DNA of 64,000 bases from Streptomyces mangrovi (GTDB lineage Bacteria > Actinomycetota > Actinomycetes > Streptomycetales > Streptomycetaceae): contig NZ_FOSG01000012.1 of the NCBI RefSeq assembly GCF_900114215.1, forward strand, positions 62,001-126,000, given 5' to 3'. This document shows, in pieces, positions 53,310 to 61,135 of this stretch. The position numbers and the translations under genes are program-made. Position 1 is the stretch's first letter. Each line of letters starts with the position of its first letter. The notes beneath the pieces are model-generated. The model did no database searches. It was given only the letters and a program-made list of their open reading frames with translations, and had not been told where the DNA came from.

Positions 53310-53519
53310 GTGGCCAAGACGCTGATCGACATCGATGAGAAACTGCTCGCCGACGCCGCGATCGCCTTCGGGACCAAGACCAAGAAGGACACGGTCACGG
53401 CCGCCCTGCGCGAGGGTGTGGAGCGCAAGCGCCGTGCCATAGCGCTCGCCCGGCTCGCGGCGAAGGCGGACGCCGGAGCGTTCGACGAACTCCTGGAGAA
53501 GAAGAACTACCGACCGTGA
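53310..53519 (+). CDS. vapB: VapB-type antitoxin
   Basis: The 69-residue protein starts V/MAKTLIDIDEKLLADAA, a ribbon-helix-helix-like N-terminus, followed by the KKDTVTAALREGVERKRR helix and a Tox-binding tail (FDELLEKKNYRP). GTG 53310 is set by GGAGG 7 bases upstream; ORFs opening farther upstream lack a ribosome site. It overlaps vapC by 4 bases, the usual type II layout. Confidence 0.88.
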   Translation: MAKTLIDIDEKLLADAAIAFGTKTKKDTVTAALREGVERKRRAIALARLAAKADAGAFDELLEKKNYRP

Positions 53520-53935
53520 CCGCCGCCGTCTACCTGACCGACACCAGCGCCCTGGTACGCATCCTCCGGCAGCCCGCGCGCGACACCTGGGAGAAACCCC
53601 TGACCGAGGGGATCATCGCGCGCTGCCCGGTGACCGAGGTCGAGTTCCTGTACAGCGCCCGGAACACCGAGGACCGCGCCGAGCTGGTGGCAGACCTCGA
53701 CGCGATCTTCGGCTGGAGCCCTCTGGACGACCGGGCCGTGTCCCGCGCCTGGGACGTCCAGAGGGAGCTGACGAAGGTCGGTCGGCATCGTTCGGCCGGA
53801 GCCGTGGACCTCCTGATCGCCGCCACGGCCGAACTCCAGGGTCTGACACTGCTCCACTACGACCGCGACTTCGAGACCATCGCCGAGATCACCGGCCAGC
53901 CCACCCAGTGGCTGGCTCCGCCGGGATCGCTCTGA
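53516..53935 (+). CDS. vapC: VapC-type PIN-domain ribonuclease toxin
   Basis: The 139-residue PIN nuclease has the acidic site residues Asp9 (LTDTSALVR), Glu41/Glu43 (TEVEFL), Asp98 (GAVDLLIAA) and Asp116/118 (YDRDFE). It cleaves RNA (tRNA or rRNA in studied VapC). GTG 53516 overlaps vapB, so translation is coupled. A repeat of a GNAT gene tail starts 11 bases after the stop. Confidence 0.92.
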   Translation: MTAAVYLTDTSALVRILRQPARDTWEKPLTEGIIARCPVTEVEFLYSARNTEDRAELVADLDAIFGWSPLDDRAVSRAWDVQRELTKVGRHRSAGAVDLLIAATAELQGLTLLHYDRDFETIAEITGQPTQWLAPPGSL

Positions 53936-53946
53936 TCCCGCTTCTG

Positions 53947-53981
53947 CTCACACCCGGCCGAACGGCTCGGCGTAGGCGAAG
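53947..53981. repeat. Direct repeat, left copy (3' tail of a GNAT gene)
   Basis: These 35 bases match 57191-57225 at 33 positions. On the minus strand they encode FAYAEPFGRV followed by a stop, the end of a GNAT acetyltransferase whose other part is not found here. It borders the WXG cassette on its left. Confidence 0.75.
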
Positions 53982-54483
53982 GTGTCACACAAGCAGGGGG
54001 GTCCTCCTGGGCCGGGGCGGCTGGCCGCGAACGGTGCGACAGGGCTTCCGGTCGATTCCGGGAACGTGACGGTGAGCAGACCGTCGGTGAAGCGGATCGT
54101 GGTGGGAATGGCGGCTCGAAGCCGCATCGCAAAGGATCATGCTGGTGGAGCCGGCCTGTGTCCGTCCGGATCACGGGCAGCGAAAGCAAGGCGACACCGG
54201 AGTGGACATCGTGGTGGTTCTGCTCCCAGCCCCTGCCCCCACCGCCGCCCGGATCGCCGGGCCCCCCAGGCTCGTACCTCGCCTCATGGCTGGTCCGCTC
54301 CGGTGTCGATGCTCCGCTCGTGCCTTGTGGCGGACCGATCCGCGCGACGGCGGTTGTCGGAAACCAGCCGGTATGCCTTTGCCCCGCAGAAGGTCGTACT
54401 ACAGGATGCCTCTGTACCAGCGGGGGCTGCACCAGTGGAGGCAGAGACCGGCTCGCCCCTGGCCGGACGCATGAGGGGGGAAC
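53982..54483. other. Gap without gene between vapC/repeat and WXG-like gene
   Basis: About 500 bases with no convincing coding frame; several open frames exist on both strands, but their composition (Pro/Arg-rich or Cys-rich) is that of shadow frames. It includes the left flank of the cassette and the promoter of 54484. I see no clear RNA gene. A faint similarity to the GNAT gene downstream suggests a decayed copy. Confidence 0.45.
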
Positions 54484-54909
54484 ATGTCGTTCGACGATGA
54501 GTGGAATCAGCTCGTGGCGGAGGCGAGTCGCAGGCGCGAGGCGCAGACACGGCTCGCGTCCGCGGAGGAAGGTGGCCGGAGTGGGGCCGACCTGGCAAAC
54601 GCGGACTTCGGACTGGAGGACGGACCGATCCGGTCGAAGGCGTCGGGCATCCGCACGGCCAACACCGACGCCCGGTCGAAGTCGAGACTGGCCGATGCGC
54701 GGGCGGCGGGAACAATTCACTCCGGTTGGTTTGCCGGTGCCGCGAGCGACGACTGCGTGAACGCCTGGCAGAAGCGGCTCCACGGTCTGAGCGACCTGGT
54801 CGAGGACGCCGCCGACGCGCTGACGAAGGCGATGGACCAGCAGATCGACCAGGACCGCTCCACGGCGGCCGGACTTCGGGCGTCGGCCCGCTGGCTGGAG
54901 GGCGCCTGA
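54484..54909 (+). CDS. WXG100-like (ESAT-6-type) helical protein (141 aa)
   Basis: The protein starts at ATG 54484 with GAGGGGGG upstream. The C-terminal half has a helix-turn-helix hairpin pattern: GWFAGAASDDCVNAWQKRLH and LVEDAADALTKAMDQQIDQD, the W-x-G/A type turn of WXG100 proteins. The N-terminal half is charged. Its stop overlaps the ATG of the next gene (ATGA), so it is co-translated with the large WXG protein, as secreted WXG pairs are. No signal peptide; export would need a type VII (ESX) apparatus, absent from the window. Confidence 0.55.
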   Translation: MSFDDEWNQLVAEASRRREAQTRLASAEEGGRSGADLANADFGLEDGPIRSKASGIRTANTDARSKSRLADARAAGTIHSGWFAGAASDDCVNAWQKRLHGLSDLVEDAADALTKAMDQQIDQDRSTAAGLRASARWLEGA

Positions 54910-56273
54910 TGGTCTCCGTCCCCGAACTCGATACCGCCAGTCCCCGGAAGTGGCGGGACGCGGCCGACGACGCGGTGGCCGCGGCGAAGCAGTGCGACGG
55001 ACTCGCCTCCTACGCCCGTGACGAGGTGGCCGGGACACTCCGGACCTGCTGGGTGGGCGACACCGGCAAGGCCGCCCGCAGCCGCTTCGTCAGGCACGCC
55101 GACGACTACGAGGCGGCAGCCGTCGCCTTACGCGCCCTGGCGCGCGTCTACGACGATCTCGCCGACGACATCGCCGACGCGCAGAGGGACCTGCACAGCG
55201 CACTCGACTACGCACGCAGGCACGACCTGAAGGTGGACGACAGCGGCCGTGTGCAGTCGACCCAGTCCGTCATGGGCCCCAGGGGCGGCGGCGAGCACCT
55301 GGAGCCGGTGAAGCACGCCCGCGACATCATCTCCGCCGCGCTGTCGAAGGCCACCCGGGCGGACATCGAGGCCGCGCGGACCCTGCGCACCATCGAAGGT
55401 CTCACCGACATCGGTGATCCGAAGCTGGTGAGAGACGCACTCAAGGACGACAGTCCACTGGGCATCGCGCTACGCCTGTCGGGCGGGCTCGACGGGCTCC
55501 ACCGGATCAACGTCCCGCCGACAGTCCTCGCCGCGGTGGACCGGGCCGCGCTGGAGACGGGCATGAGCCGGAAGCTTCTGCTGGCCGTCCTGTGGCAGGA
55601 GCAGCAGTGGCACCAGAACCACAGCCCCAGCCTGCGCGGACCGGTCACCGAGTTCGGCCGGCTCTTCAACTGGAGCCTCGCCGTTGGACCGAAGCCGGAC
55701 AAGTCGCTGGGGATCACCCACATCAAGCTGGAAACGGCGCGGGAGGTTCTGGAGAAGAACCGCGAGGTATTCAAACTGACCGACGGAAGATACATGAGTG
55801 AGCTGACTGACGCCGAACTCGCTGCCGAGATCGAGGCAAACCCCCAGTTGGACGTTCGGCTCAGTGCCTACCACCTGAAGGAGCTCAAGGAGGATCCATA
55901 CGGTTCCAGGTCGGACAAGGACCTCTTCGTACTCTATGCCGCCGACACTCCCGAGGTTCGGGAGTTGAATGAGACGTACGGCGATGAATCTGGCCGGCGC
56001 GGAGGTGATATCAAGACTCGAGGGGAGAACTGGGACAGGATCGAACCGCACCTGGAGGACGCCATGGCGTGGGAAGCTCTCGGTGACGAAGAGCGCGCTC
56101 AAGCCGTGGAGCAGTTGAAATCGCAGACCCCGGTGCCGCGAGACGTCTATATCGAGCCGATCTACAGCGACGGTGGCCCGGTCGGCGGTGTTGGCGAGAA
56201 GGATCCCGATCTCGGTCCGCTCACTCCGTCTCCGAGCCCGGCTCCGCCCCCGACTCCCCCCGCGGGGGGCTGA
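54909..56273 (+). CDS. WXG-like N-terminus fused to lysozyme-like domain (454 aa), TTA codon
   Basis: The first 110 residues form a helical WXG-type module (WRDAADDAVAAAKQ, CWVGDTGKAARSRFVRHADD). Residues about 200-300 contain a lysozyme/transglycosylase-like segment (VDRAALETGMSRKLLLAVLW with QEQQW, then SLGITHIKLETARE). The remainder is charged and ends in a Pro-rich tail. A TTA codon at 55128-55130 (Leu74) makes translation likely to depend on bldA tRNA. It may be a secreted muralytic effector or part of a cell-wall apparatus. The pair with the preceding WXG-like gene supports secretion. Family assignment is by eye. Confidence 0.5.
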   Translation: MVSVPELDTASPRKWRDAADDAVAAAKQCDGLASYARDEVAGTLRTCWVGDTGKAARSRFVRHADDYEAAAVALRALARVYDDLADDIADAQRDLHSALDYARRHDLKVDDSGRVQSTQSVMGPRGGGEHLEPVKHARDIISAALSKATRADIEAARTLRTIEGLTDIGDPKLVRDALKDDSPLGIALRLSGGLDGLHRINVPPTVLAAVDRAALETGMSRKLLLAVLWQEQQWHQNHSPSLRGPVTEFGRLFNWSLAVGPKPDKSLGITHIKLETAREVLEKNREVFKLTDGRYMSELTDAELAAEIEANPQLDVRLSAYHLKELKEDPYGSRSDKDLFVLYAADTPEVRELNETYGDESGRRGGDIKTRGENWDRIEPHLEDAMAWEALGDEERAQAVEQLKSQTPVPRDVYIEPIYSDGGPVGGVGEKDPDLGPLTPSPSPAPPPTPPAGG

Positions 56274-56276
56274 GGC

Positions 56277-57053
56277 ATGCAAAGAGTCGTGCCGACTCTG
56301 GTCTCATGCCTCCTGGCGGTGGTTCTCACCGCCTGCTCGTCATTCACGCGAGAGGATCCGGAGCCGCTTATCCCCCTCCCTGAGAACGTTCCGGCGAAAC
56401 CGGTGTTCAAGACCGCGGACGAGGTGGTGGCGGCTCTTGAGCGTGGAGGTGTCGAATGTGTGGTCCTACGGCGAAGGGGAGGTGGTTCCGGCCTCGACTG
56501 CGCGGCCGAGATCGATGGTGTGAGGGTCGAGAACGAGGTGCATGTGCTCGACACCGAAGAGTTCACCCGTGATGAGGTGGGGGACTCCATTGCCAGTTGG
56601 CGAACACCCCCGCGTCCCCGCACCATCGTCGCCGCCGGCAACTGGTACATCCGCGTGCTGAACCCCGCATACGCGCCCCAGGTGGCCGAGGCGCTTGACG
56701 CCGTTGTCCTTCCACCACTGTTCCCGCTGCCTGACATTCCGAAGAAGCCTCGCTACAAGGATCTCGACTCGCTCGCGGATGCGCTGGATGCCTCCGTGGG
56801 GTGTGAGAGGCGTGAGAGGGAGAAGGACGCGGCGGACGCGATGACGTGCGTGACGGAGCGGTCGGAGGAGCCCTGCGCCTATCTGGAACTGCACGACACG
56901 TCCGCCGAGCGCGATGACGCGCTGCGCCTGGCCATCAGCGTGCCGGAACTTCCCAGGTTCATCGTCACGGCGGGGAACTGGTCCATCCAGTTCTGCGACA
57001 GGTCCCTGGGGCGCGAGGCGGCCGACGATCTGGGAGGAGTCGTCGTCTCCTGA
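56277..57053 (+). CDS. Hypothetical lipoprotein (258 aa)
   Basis: It has a signal peptide with lipobox (SCLLAVVLTACSS), so it is anchored outside the membrane. The mature part holds two similar modules of about 90 residues, each ending in a GNW motif: IVAAGNWYIRVLNP and IVTAGNWSIQFCDR, an internal duplication. ATG 56277 follows the previous stop by 3 bases. It belongs with the WXG cassette. No known family is apparent. Cysteines in the modules may pair. Confidence 0.6.
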   Translation: MQRVVPTLVSCLLAVVLTACSSFTREDPEPLIPLPENVPAKPVFKTADEVVAALERGGVECVVLRRRGGGSGLDCAAEIDGVRVENEVHVLDTEEFTRDEVGDSIASWRTPPRPRTIVAAGNWYIRVLNPAYAPQVAEALDAVVLPPLFPLPDIPKKPRYKDLDSLADALDASVGCERREREKDAADAMTCVTERSEEPCAYLELHDTSAERDDALRLAISVPELPRFIVTAGNWSIQFCDRSLGREAADDLGGVVVS

Positions 57054-57190
57054 ACCGGATTCGCTGTCAGCAGGGCGCCCGGGCCCCGACGGCAGCGGGC
57101 AGTCGGCCCGCCGCGAACGCAAGCGGTCCGCGACGGCGGATCCACATGGAATCGCGCAGCGCCCAGGAGGAGTTTTCGGCTCTGCACCCG

Positions 57191-57225
57191 CTCACACCCG
57201 GTCGAACGGCTCGGCGTAGGTGAAG
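57191..57225. repeat. Direct repeat, right copy (3' end of the GNAT gene)
   Basis: The right copy of the 35-base repeat (33 of 35 identical to 53947-53981). It is the 3' end of the GNAT gene, coding FTYAEPFDRV and stop on the minus strand. Confidence 0.75.
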
Positions 57226-57705
57226 ACGCCGCGCAGGGCGGGGTCTTCGGGGTCGTACGCGGCGAGTGTGCGGACCTGGAAGTACTCGCCCCAGGCGGGA
57301 TCGGGCGGGGTGATGCCGTACTCGGTGGAGGTGCGGAAGCCGAAGCGGCGGTAGTAGGCGGGCTCGCCGAGTAGGGCCACCAGCGGTTCGCCGAGGGCGT
57401 CGGCGGCGCCGAGTGCGGTGTGCATCAGTGCCGAGCCGGTGCCGCGTCCCTGGTGGCCGGGGTGGACGCCGATGGGGCCGAGCCCCAGTGCGGGCGTGGT
57501 GCCGATGTGCCCCCGGGTGCACACCACATGGCCGACGACCTCGCCGCCGGGGCCCTCGGCCACCAGCGACAGCGTGGGCAACCACGCCTCGCAGCCGCGC
57601 AGTTCGTCCAGCAGGGTGACCTCCACCGGGCCGGGCGGCGAAGGCCGCACCGGTCACGGCGCGTACGGCGGAGATGTCGGCGGGGCTCTCGCGTCGGATC
57701 AGCAC
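57192..57705 (-). pseudogene. GNAT N-acetyltransferase, apparently frameshifted
   Basis: From GTG 57705 the frame reads MLIRRESPADISAVRAVTGA, the start of a GNAT, but after AAFAARPGG it diverges. The rest of the enzyme is in another frame from about 57645 (PVEVTLLDELRGCEAWLPTL, GLGPIGVHPGHQGRGTGSAL with the acetyl-CoA binding motif, YYRRFGFRTSTEYGITPP). The shift lies in the C/G run at about 57630-57650. A shorter reading from GTG 57650 lacks a ribosome site and the N-terminus. It may be a real pseudogene or a sequencing error; the conserved body argues for recent change. Confidence 0.65.
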
Positions 57706-57767
57706 CGGGGCAGTCTGCGCCGCCGCCCAGGGCGCGGGCAACGGGATTACGCCCCGCCGGTGGGTGG

Positions 57768-57974
57768 TCAGTTCCCCGCGCGCACCCGCTCCAGGAAGAC
57801 CGCCCACGGCGCGGCGCCGAAGGCGAGCGCCGGCCCGGCGGGGTCCTTGGAGTCCCGTACGGCGGTGTGTCCGCCGGGCAGGGCTGCGGCCTCCACGCAG
57901 TTGGTGTTGCCGCTGTGCGACGAGGCGGTCCATATGACGCCGAGCGCGGAGGAGTCGGTTATGCGCTTGCTCAT
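57768..57974 (-). CDS. DUF397 domain protein (68 aa)
   Basis: The 68-residue protein has the DUF397 pattern: WTASSHSGNTNCVEAA, AVRDSKDPAGPALAF, then WAVFLERVRAG. Such proteins pair with XRE regulators in Streptomyces (whiJ-like and abaA-like loci) and influence development and antibiotic production. Its ATG overlaps the stop of the XRE gene, so they are translated together. Likely acts as the partner or antitoxin-like modulator of the XRE protein. Confidence 0.9.
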   Translation of the reverse strand: MSKRITDSSALGVIWTASSHSGNTNCVEAAALPGGHTAVRDSKDPAGPALAFGAAPWAVFLERVRAGN

Positions 57975-58825
57975 GAGTTCTCTTCCTTCAGGTCGCGGAT
58001 CAGCCGGAGCGAGGCGTCGCGGGACAGCGCGTCGGCGACGATGCGCCGGAAGGCCGCCGAGTACCGCTCCACCTCGGGCCTTTCCTCGATGTACAGGGAG
58101 TTCGTCAGGTGCTCCAGCAGCACCACGTCGTGGTCCTGGCTCTCGGGGAAGCTCAGTACCGTGAACGCACCGCTCAACCCGGGATGCGGCCCGGCCGTGG
58201 ACGACATCACCTGGAGCGTGACGTTCGGCAGCTCGGACAGGTCCAGGAGCCGCTGTAGCTGGTCTCGCATGATCTGCGGCCGGTCCGTGATCCGTGTGCA
58301 CAGGGCGCTCTCGTTCACCACCGCCCAGATCTCCGGAGGGCTGGACTGGGTGAGTACGGACTGGCGCGCCTGGCGGACCTCCACGAGGCGGTTCACCTCT
58401 TCCGGCGCCTCGGTCATATTGAGGGCGGAGATGATCTCGCGGGCGTAGGCGGCGGTCTGGAGCAGTCCGGGAACGAAGCCGCACTCGTAGGTCTGCACCG
58501 CCCTGGCGTCCGACTCCAGGCTGATGAAGTCCGCGTAGACGGGAGTGAGGACGTCGGTGTACCGCTGCCACCAACCACGCTGACCGCCGTCCCGGGCCAG
58601 CCGGAGAAGCGCCTGCCTCCTGGGCTCGTCCTGTACTCCGTAGAAGTCCAGAAGCGCTTCGACGTCGCCCTGCTTCGCGGCGGTGCGTCCTGTCTCGACG
58701 CGGGACACCTTGGCGTTGTGCCAGCCGAAGTTCCGGGCGACGGTCTCGGTCGTGTACTTCAGTCCCTCGCGCAGCGAGCGCAGTTCCGCGCCGAGTCGCC
58801 TGCGCCTCACCGTGGGACCGCTCAT
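57971..58825 (-). CDS. XRE family regulator with DUF5753 domain
   Basis: The 284-residue protein has an XRE helix-turn-helix at about 15-75 (LGAELRSLREGLKYTTETVA, HNAKVSRVETGRTAAKQGDV) and a C-terminal DUF5753 domain (LQVMSSTAGPHPGLSGAFTV, YIEERPEVERYSAAFRRIVA). ATG 58825 follows AGGAGG; an ORF opening at 58864 lacks such a site. It forms an operon with the DUF397 gene and probably binds the 26-bp palindrome at 58923. The family acts in Streptomyces development. Confidence 0.92.
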   Translation of the reverse strand: MSGPTVRRRRLGAELRSLREGLKYTTETVARNFGWHNAKVSRVETGRTAAKQGDVEALLDFYGVQDEPRRQALLRLARDGGQRGWWQRYTDVLTPVYADFISLESDARAVQTYECGFVPGLLQTAAYAREIISALNMTEAPEEVNRLVEVRQARQSVLTQSSPPEIWAVVNESALCTRITDRPQIMRDQLQRLLDLSELPNVTLQVMSSTAGPHPGLSGAFTVLSFPESQDHDVVLLEHLTNSLYIEERPEVERYSAAFRRIVADALSRDASLRLIRDLKEENS

Positions 58826-58922
58826 CAGGGCACGCCTCCTTGTCCGTTGACGAGTCTGCCGCATCTATCTGACGGCACGTCGAGCCCGACACAGTAGACC
58901 AGACAGGACGCAGAGGTATATG

Positions 58923-58948
58923 CCATTCATGCAGATCTGCATGAATGG
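58923..58948. promoter_or_regulatory. Perfect 26-bp palindrome, probable operator of the XRE locus
   Basis: CCATTCATGCAGA followed directly by its exact reverse complement. It lies between the divergent XRE start (58825) and the small-gene operon start (59031), about 100 bases from each. AT content is high for the region. A symmetrical site for the XRE dimer is the most direct explanation. Confidence 0.75.
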
Positions 58949-59030
58949 ATTGCGATTCTGCGTGACGCTGCGGCACTCTGAGTGTAGAGCGCTTCAGCTC
59001 TCCGTGATCGAACGTCAGGAAGGCATCGCC

Positions 59031-59237
59031 TTGCACGCAACGCCAAGCAAGAGGGACGCGCGGTACGACCGGGTGCGGGACCGGGTGACCGTCCCCGTCA
59101 CCGTCCACGGGGACGACGGCATGTCCGTCGAGACCGAGATGGTGCTGGAGCCGGGGCAGCTGGAGCCGCACTACGCACAGCTCGGCCGGCTGATCGAGCG
59201 CCGCGACCGGTGCGAGCGGACGGAGGGGTGGGCGTGA
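59031..59237 (+). CDS. Hypothetical protein (68 aa), first of three coupled small genes
   Basis: TTG 59031 is chosen because AGGAAGG ends 7 bases before it; an earlier in-frame ATG 58920 would put the operator palindrome inside the gene. The product is hydrophilic with VTVPVTVHGDDGMSVETEMV and a helical C-terminus (YAQLGRLIERRDRCERTEGW). Family unknown. Its stop overlaps the next start (GTGA). It is divergent from the XRE/DUF397 operon, a layout seen in whiJ-like loci. Confidence 0.5.
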   Translation: MHATPSKRDARYDRVRDRVTVPVTVHGDDGMSVETEMVLEPGQLEPHYAQLGRLIERRDRCERTEGWA

Positions 59238-59473
59238 GCGCCGCGCCGCTGCCGAGGCGGGCCGCCTCCGAGACGGTGATCGAACTGCCCGCCGACACCC
59301 CCGACGACCGCCTCAACGGCCGGGCCTGCGTCCACTGCGGCACCCGTACCGCGCCGCTCGCCTACGCCGGGTGGGCGCGGGTCGCCACAGGGCGGCCCAG
59401 TGGGCATCTGTCCTGCCCGGTCAGCGCCTGCGCCGACTGCCGGACGCGGTGGGCGCGGCGGTCGGCGCGGTGA
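59234..59473 (+). CDS. Small protein with zinc-ribbon-like Cys pairs (79 aa)
   Basis: GTG 59234 overlaps the preceding TGA. It has CVHCGTRT (CxxC) and CPVSACADCRTRW, together a possible zinc site. The N-terminus contains VIELPADTPDDRLNG. No known family. The stop overlaps the following start, so translation is coupled across all three small genes. Confidence 0.6.
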   Translation: MSAAPLPRRAASETVIELPADTPDDRLNGRACVHCGTRTAPLAYAGWARVATGRPSGHLSCPVSACADCRTRWARRSAR

Positions 59474-59565
59474 CGCGCTACGCGCTCGCGGTGGCCGAGA
59501 CCGTCCTGACGGCGCTCACCGTGCTGTCCGCATCCGGCGCCGCCTGGCTCCTCGCCTCCGGGTGA
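59470..59565 (+). CDS. 31-residue membrane microprotein
   Basis: Starts at GTG 59470, overlapping the previous stop (GTGA). The sequence is one hydrophobic helix (VAETVLTALTVLSASGAAWL) with a basic start (VTRYA), so a single-pass membrane peptide. It is too short for usual annotation; the start/stop overlap is the support for expression. Function unknown. Confidence 0.5.
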   Translation: MTRYALAVAETVLTALTVLSASGAAWLLASG

Positions 59566-59863
59566 GCGGCAACGGTTGTCGGAAGGAGGCGGCCCGGCGG
59601 CGGTCTCACCTTCGGGGAGAAGCCGCCGTCAAGAGGCCGCCGTCAATCCGACGGCGTCGAGAGCGCCGTCCCCGCACCCCGTGCGACCTCGCCGTCCACG
59701 GCCGGGGCGGCGGTGGAGGGGGCTGCGCACCGGCCGGCGGGCGGGCCCTACGCCACCCGGCCGGTGCCCGCCCGGCGTCCGGCGGGGTGGCGGCCAGGTG
59801 GCGCGGTGCGGCGCGGCGCGACGCGGTGTCCGGGCCGTCTCGCGGACCGGACACAATAGGGGG
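59566..59863. promoter_or_regulatory. Upstream region of dxr
   Basis: A 298-base gap without gene. ACAATAG (59852-59858) just before the start could be the -10 of a very short or leaderless transcript, or AGGGGG be a poor ribosome site for ATG 59864. Nothing else stands out except GCCGCCGTCAA-type repeats at 59621-59650. Confidence 0.4.
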
Positions 59864-61135
59864 ATGACCGACAGTCCCGCTCCCCTCGCAGACCCGCATC
59901 TGCGCCACCCGGCCGACGTACCCGCCGGGGGCGGCCCGCGCGACATCGTGATCCTGGGCTCCACCGGATCGATCGGCACCCAGGCCGTCGACGTGGTGCT
60001 GGCCAACCCCGACCGCTTCCGGGTGACCGCGCTGTCCGCCGCGGGCGGCCGGGTGGAGCTGCTGGCGGAGCAGGCCCACCGGCTGAAGGTCCGCACCGTC
60101 GCGGTCTCCGACCCGGGCCGGGCCGGCGAGCTGCGCGAGGCGCTGCGCGCCCGCTACGGCTCGGCCGAGCCGCTGCCCGAGGTGCTGGCCGGGCCGGACG
60201 CGGCCACCGAACTGGCCGCGTCCGAGTGCCACACCGTCCTCAACGGCATCACCGGCTCCATCGGCCTGCGCCCCACCCTGGCCGCCCTTCGGGCGGGCCG
60301 CACCCTCGCCCTGGCCAACAAGGAGTCCCTGATCGTCGGCGGTCCGCTGGTGAGGGCGCTGGCCGAGCCGGGGCAGATCGTCCCCGTCGACTCCGAGCAC
60401 TCCGCGCTGTTCCAGGCGCTGATGAGCGGCACCCGCGCCGAGGTCCGCAAGCTGCTGGTGACCGCCTCCGGCGGCCCCTTCCGGGGACGCACCCGCGAGG
60501 AGCTGGAGCACGTCACGCCCGAGGACGCCCTGGCCCACCCCACCTGGGCGATGGGCCCGGTGATCACGGTCAACTCCGCGACCCTGGTCAACAAGGGCCT
60601 GGAGGTCATCGAGGCGCACCTGCTGTACGACATCCCCTTCGACCGCATCGAGGTCGTCGTCCACCCGCAGTCCTACATCCACTCGATGGTGGAGTTCGCG
60701 GACGGCTCCACCATCGCCCAGTGCGGCCCGCCCGACATGCGGCTGCCCATCGCGCTCGGCATCGGCTGGCCGCACCGGGTGCCCGACGCCGGACCCGTCT
60801 TCGACTGGTCCAAGGCGATGAGCTGGGAGTTCTTCCCGCTGGACGAGAAGGCCTTCCCGTCCGTGGCGCTGGCCTGCCACGTCGGGGCCCTGGGCGGCAC
60901 CGCACCGGCGGTGTTCAACGCCGCCAACGAGGAGTGCGTCGAGGCGTTCCTGTCCGGCGGGCTGCCCTTCAACGGCATAGTGGATACCGTCGCCGCGGTG
61001 GTCGAGGAGCACGGCACCCCCAAGGGGAGCGAACTGACCCTGGACGAGGTGCTCGACGCCGAGACATGGGCGCGCGCCCGCGCCCGCGAACTGGCGGCAC
61101 ACATGACACGACCGACGGCGGAGGCACGCGCATGA
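59864..61135 (+). CDS. dxr: 1-deoxy-D-xylulose 5-phosphate reductoisomerase
   Basis: Dxr makes 2-C-methyl-D-erythritol 4-phosphate, the second step of the MEP isoprenoid pathway, with NADPH and a divalent metal. The 423-residue protein has the nucleotide motif LGSTGSIGTQAV, ALANKESLIVGG, PVDSEHSALFQAL (metal Glu), TASGGPFRG, and AAVFNAANEECV-like NAANE. ATG 59864. It is followed with overlap by the RseP-like gene, then ispG, the common actinobacterial order. Confidence 0.97.
   Translation: MTDSPAPLADPHLRHPADVPAGGGPRDIVILGSTGSIGTQAVDVVLANPDRFRVTALSAAGGRVELLAEQAHRLKVRTVAVSDPGRAGELREALRARYGSAEPLPEVLAGPDAATELAASECHTVLNGITGSIGLRPTLAALRAGRTLALANKESLIVGGPLVRALAEPGQIVPVDSEHSALFQALMSGTRAEVRKLLVTASGGPFRGRTREELEHVTPEDALAHPTWAMGPVITVNSATLVNKGLEVIEAHLLYDIPFDRIEVVVHPQSYIHSMVEFADGSTIAQCGPPDMRLPIALGIGWPHRVPDAGPVFDWSKAMSWEFFPLDEKAFPSVALACHVGALGGTAPAVFNAANEECVEAFLSGGLPFNGIVDTVAAVVEEHGTPKGSELTLDEVLDAETWARARARELAAHMTRPTAEARA

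Noticed and set aside
54158..54760. Plus-strand open frame before and overlapping the WXG-like gene
   Set aside because: Overlaps the supported gene in another frame; its proline/cysteine-rich composition does not suggest a protein.
57192..57650. GNAT gene read as intact from GTG 57650
   Set aside because: The N-terminal strand and helix of the fold would be missing, and those residues are present in another frame just upstream; a frameshift is the better account.
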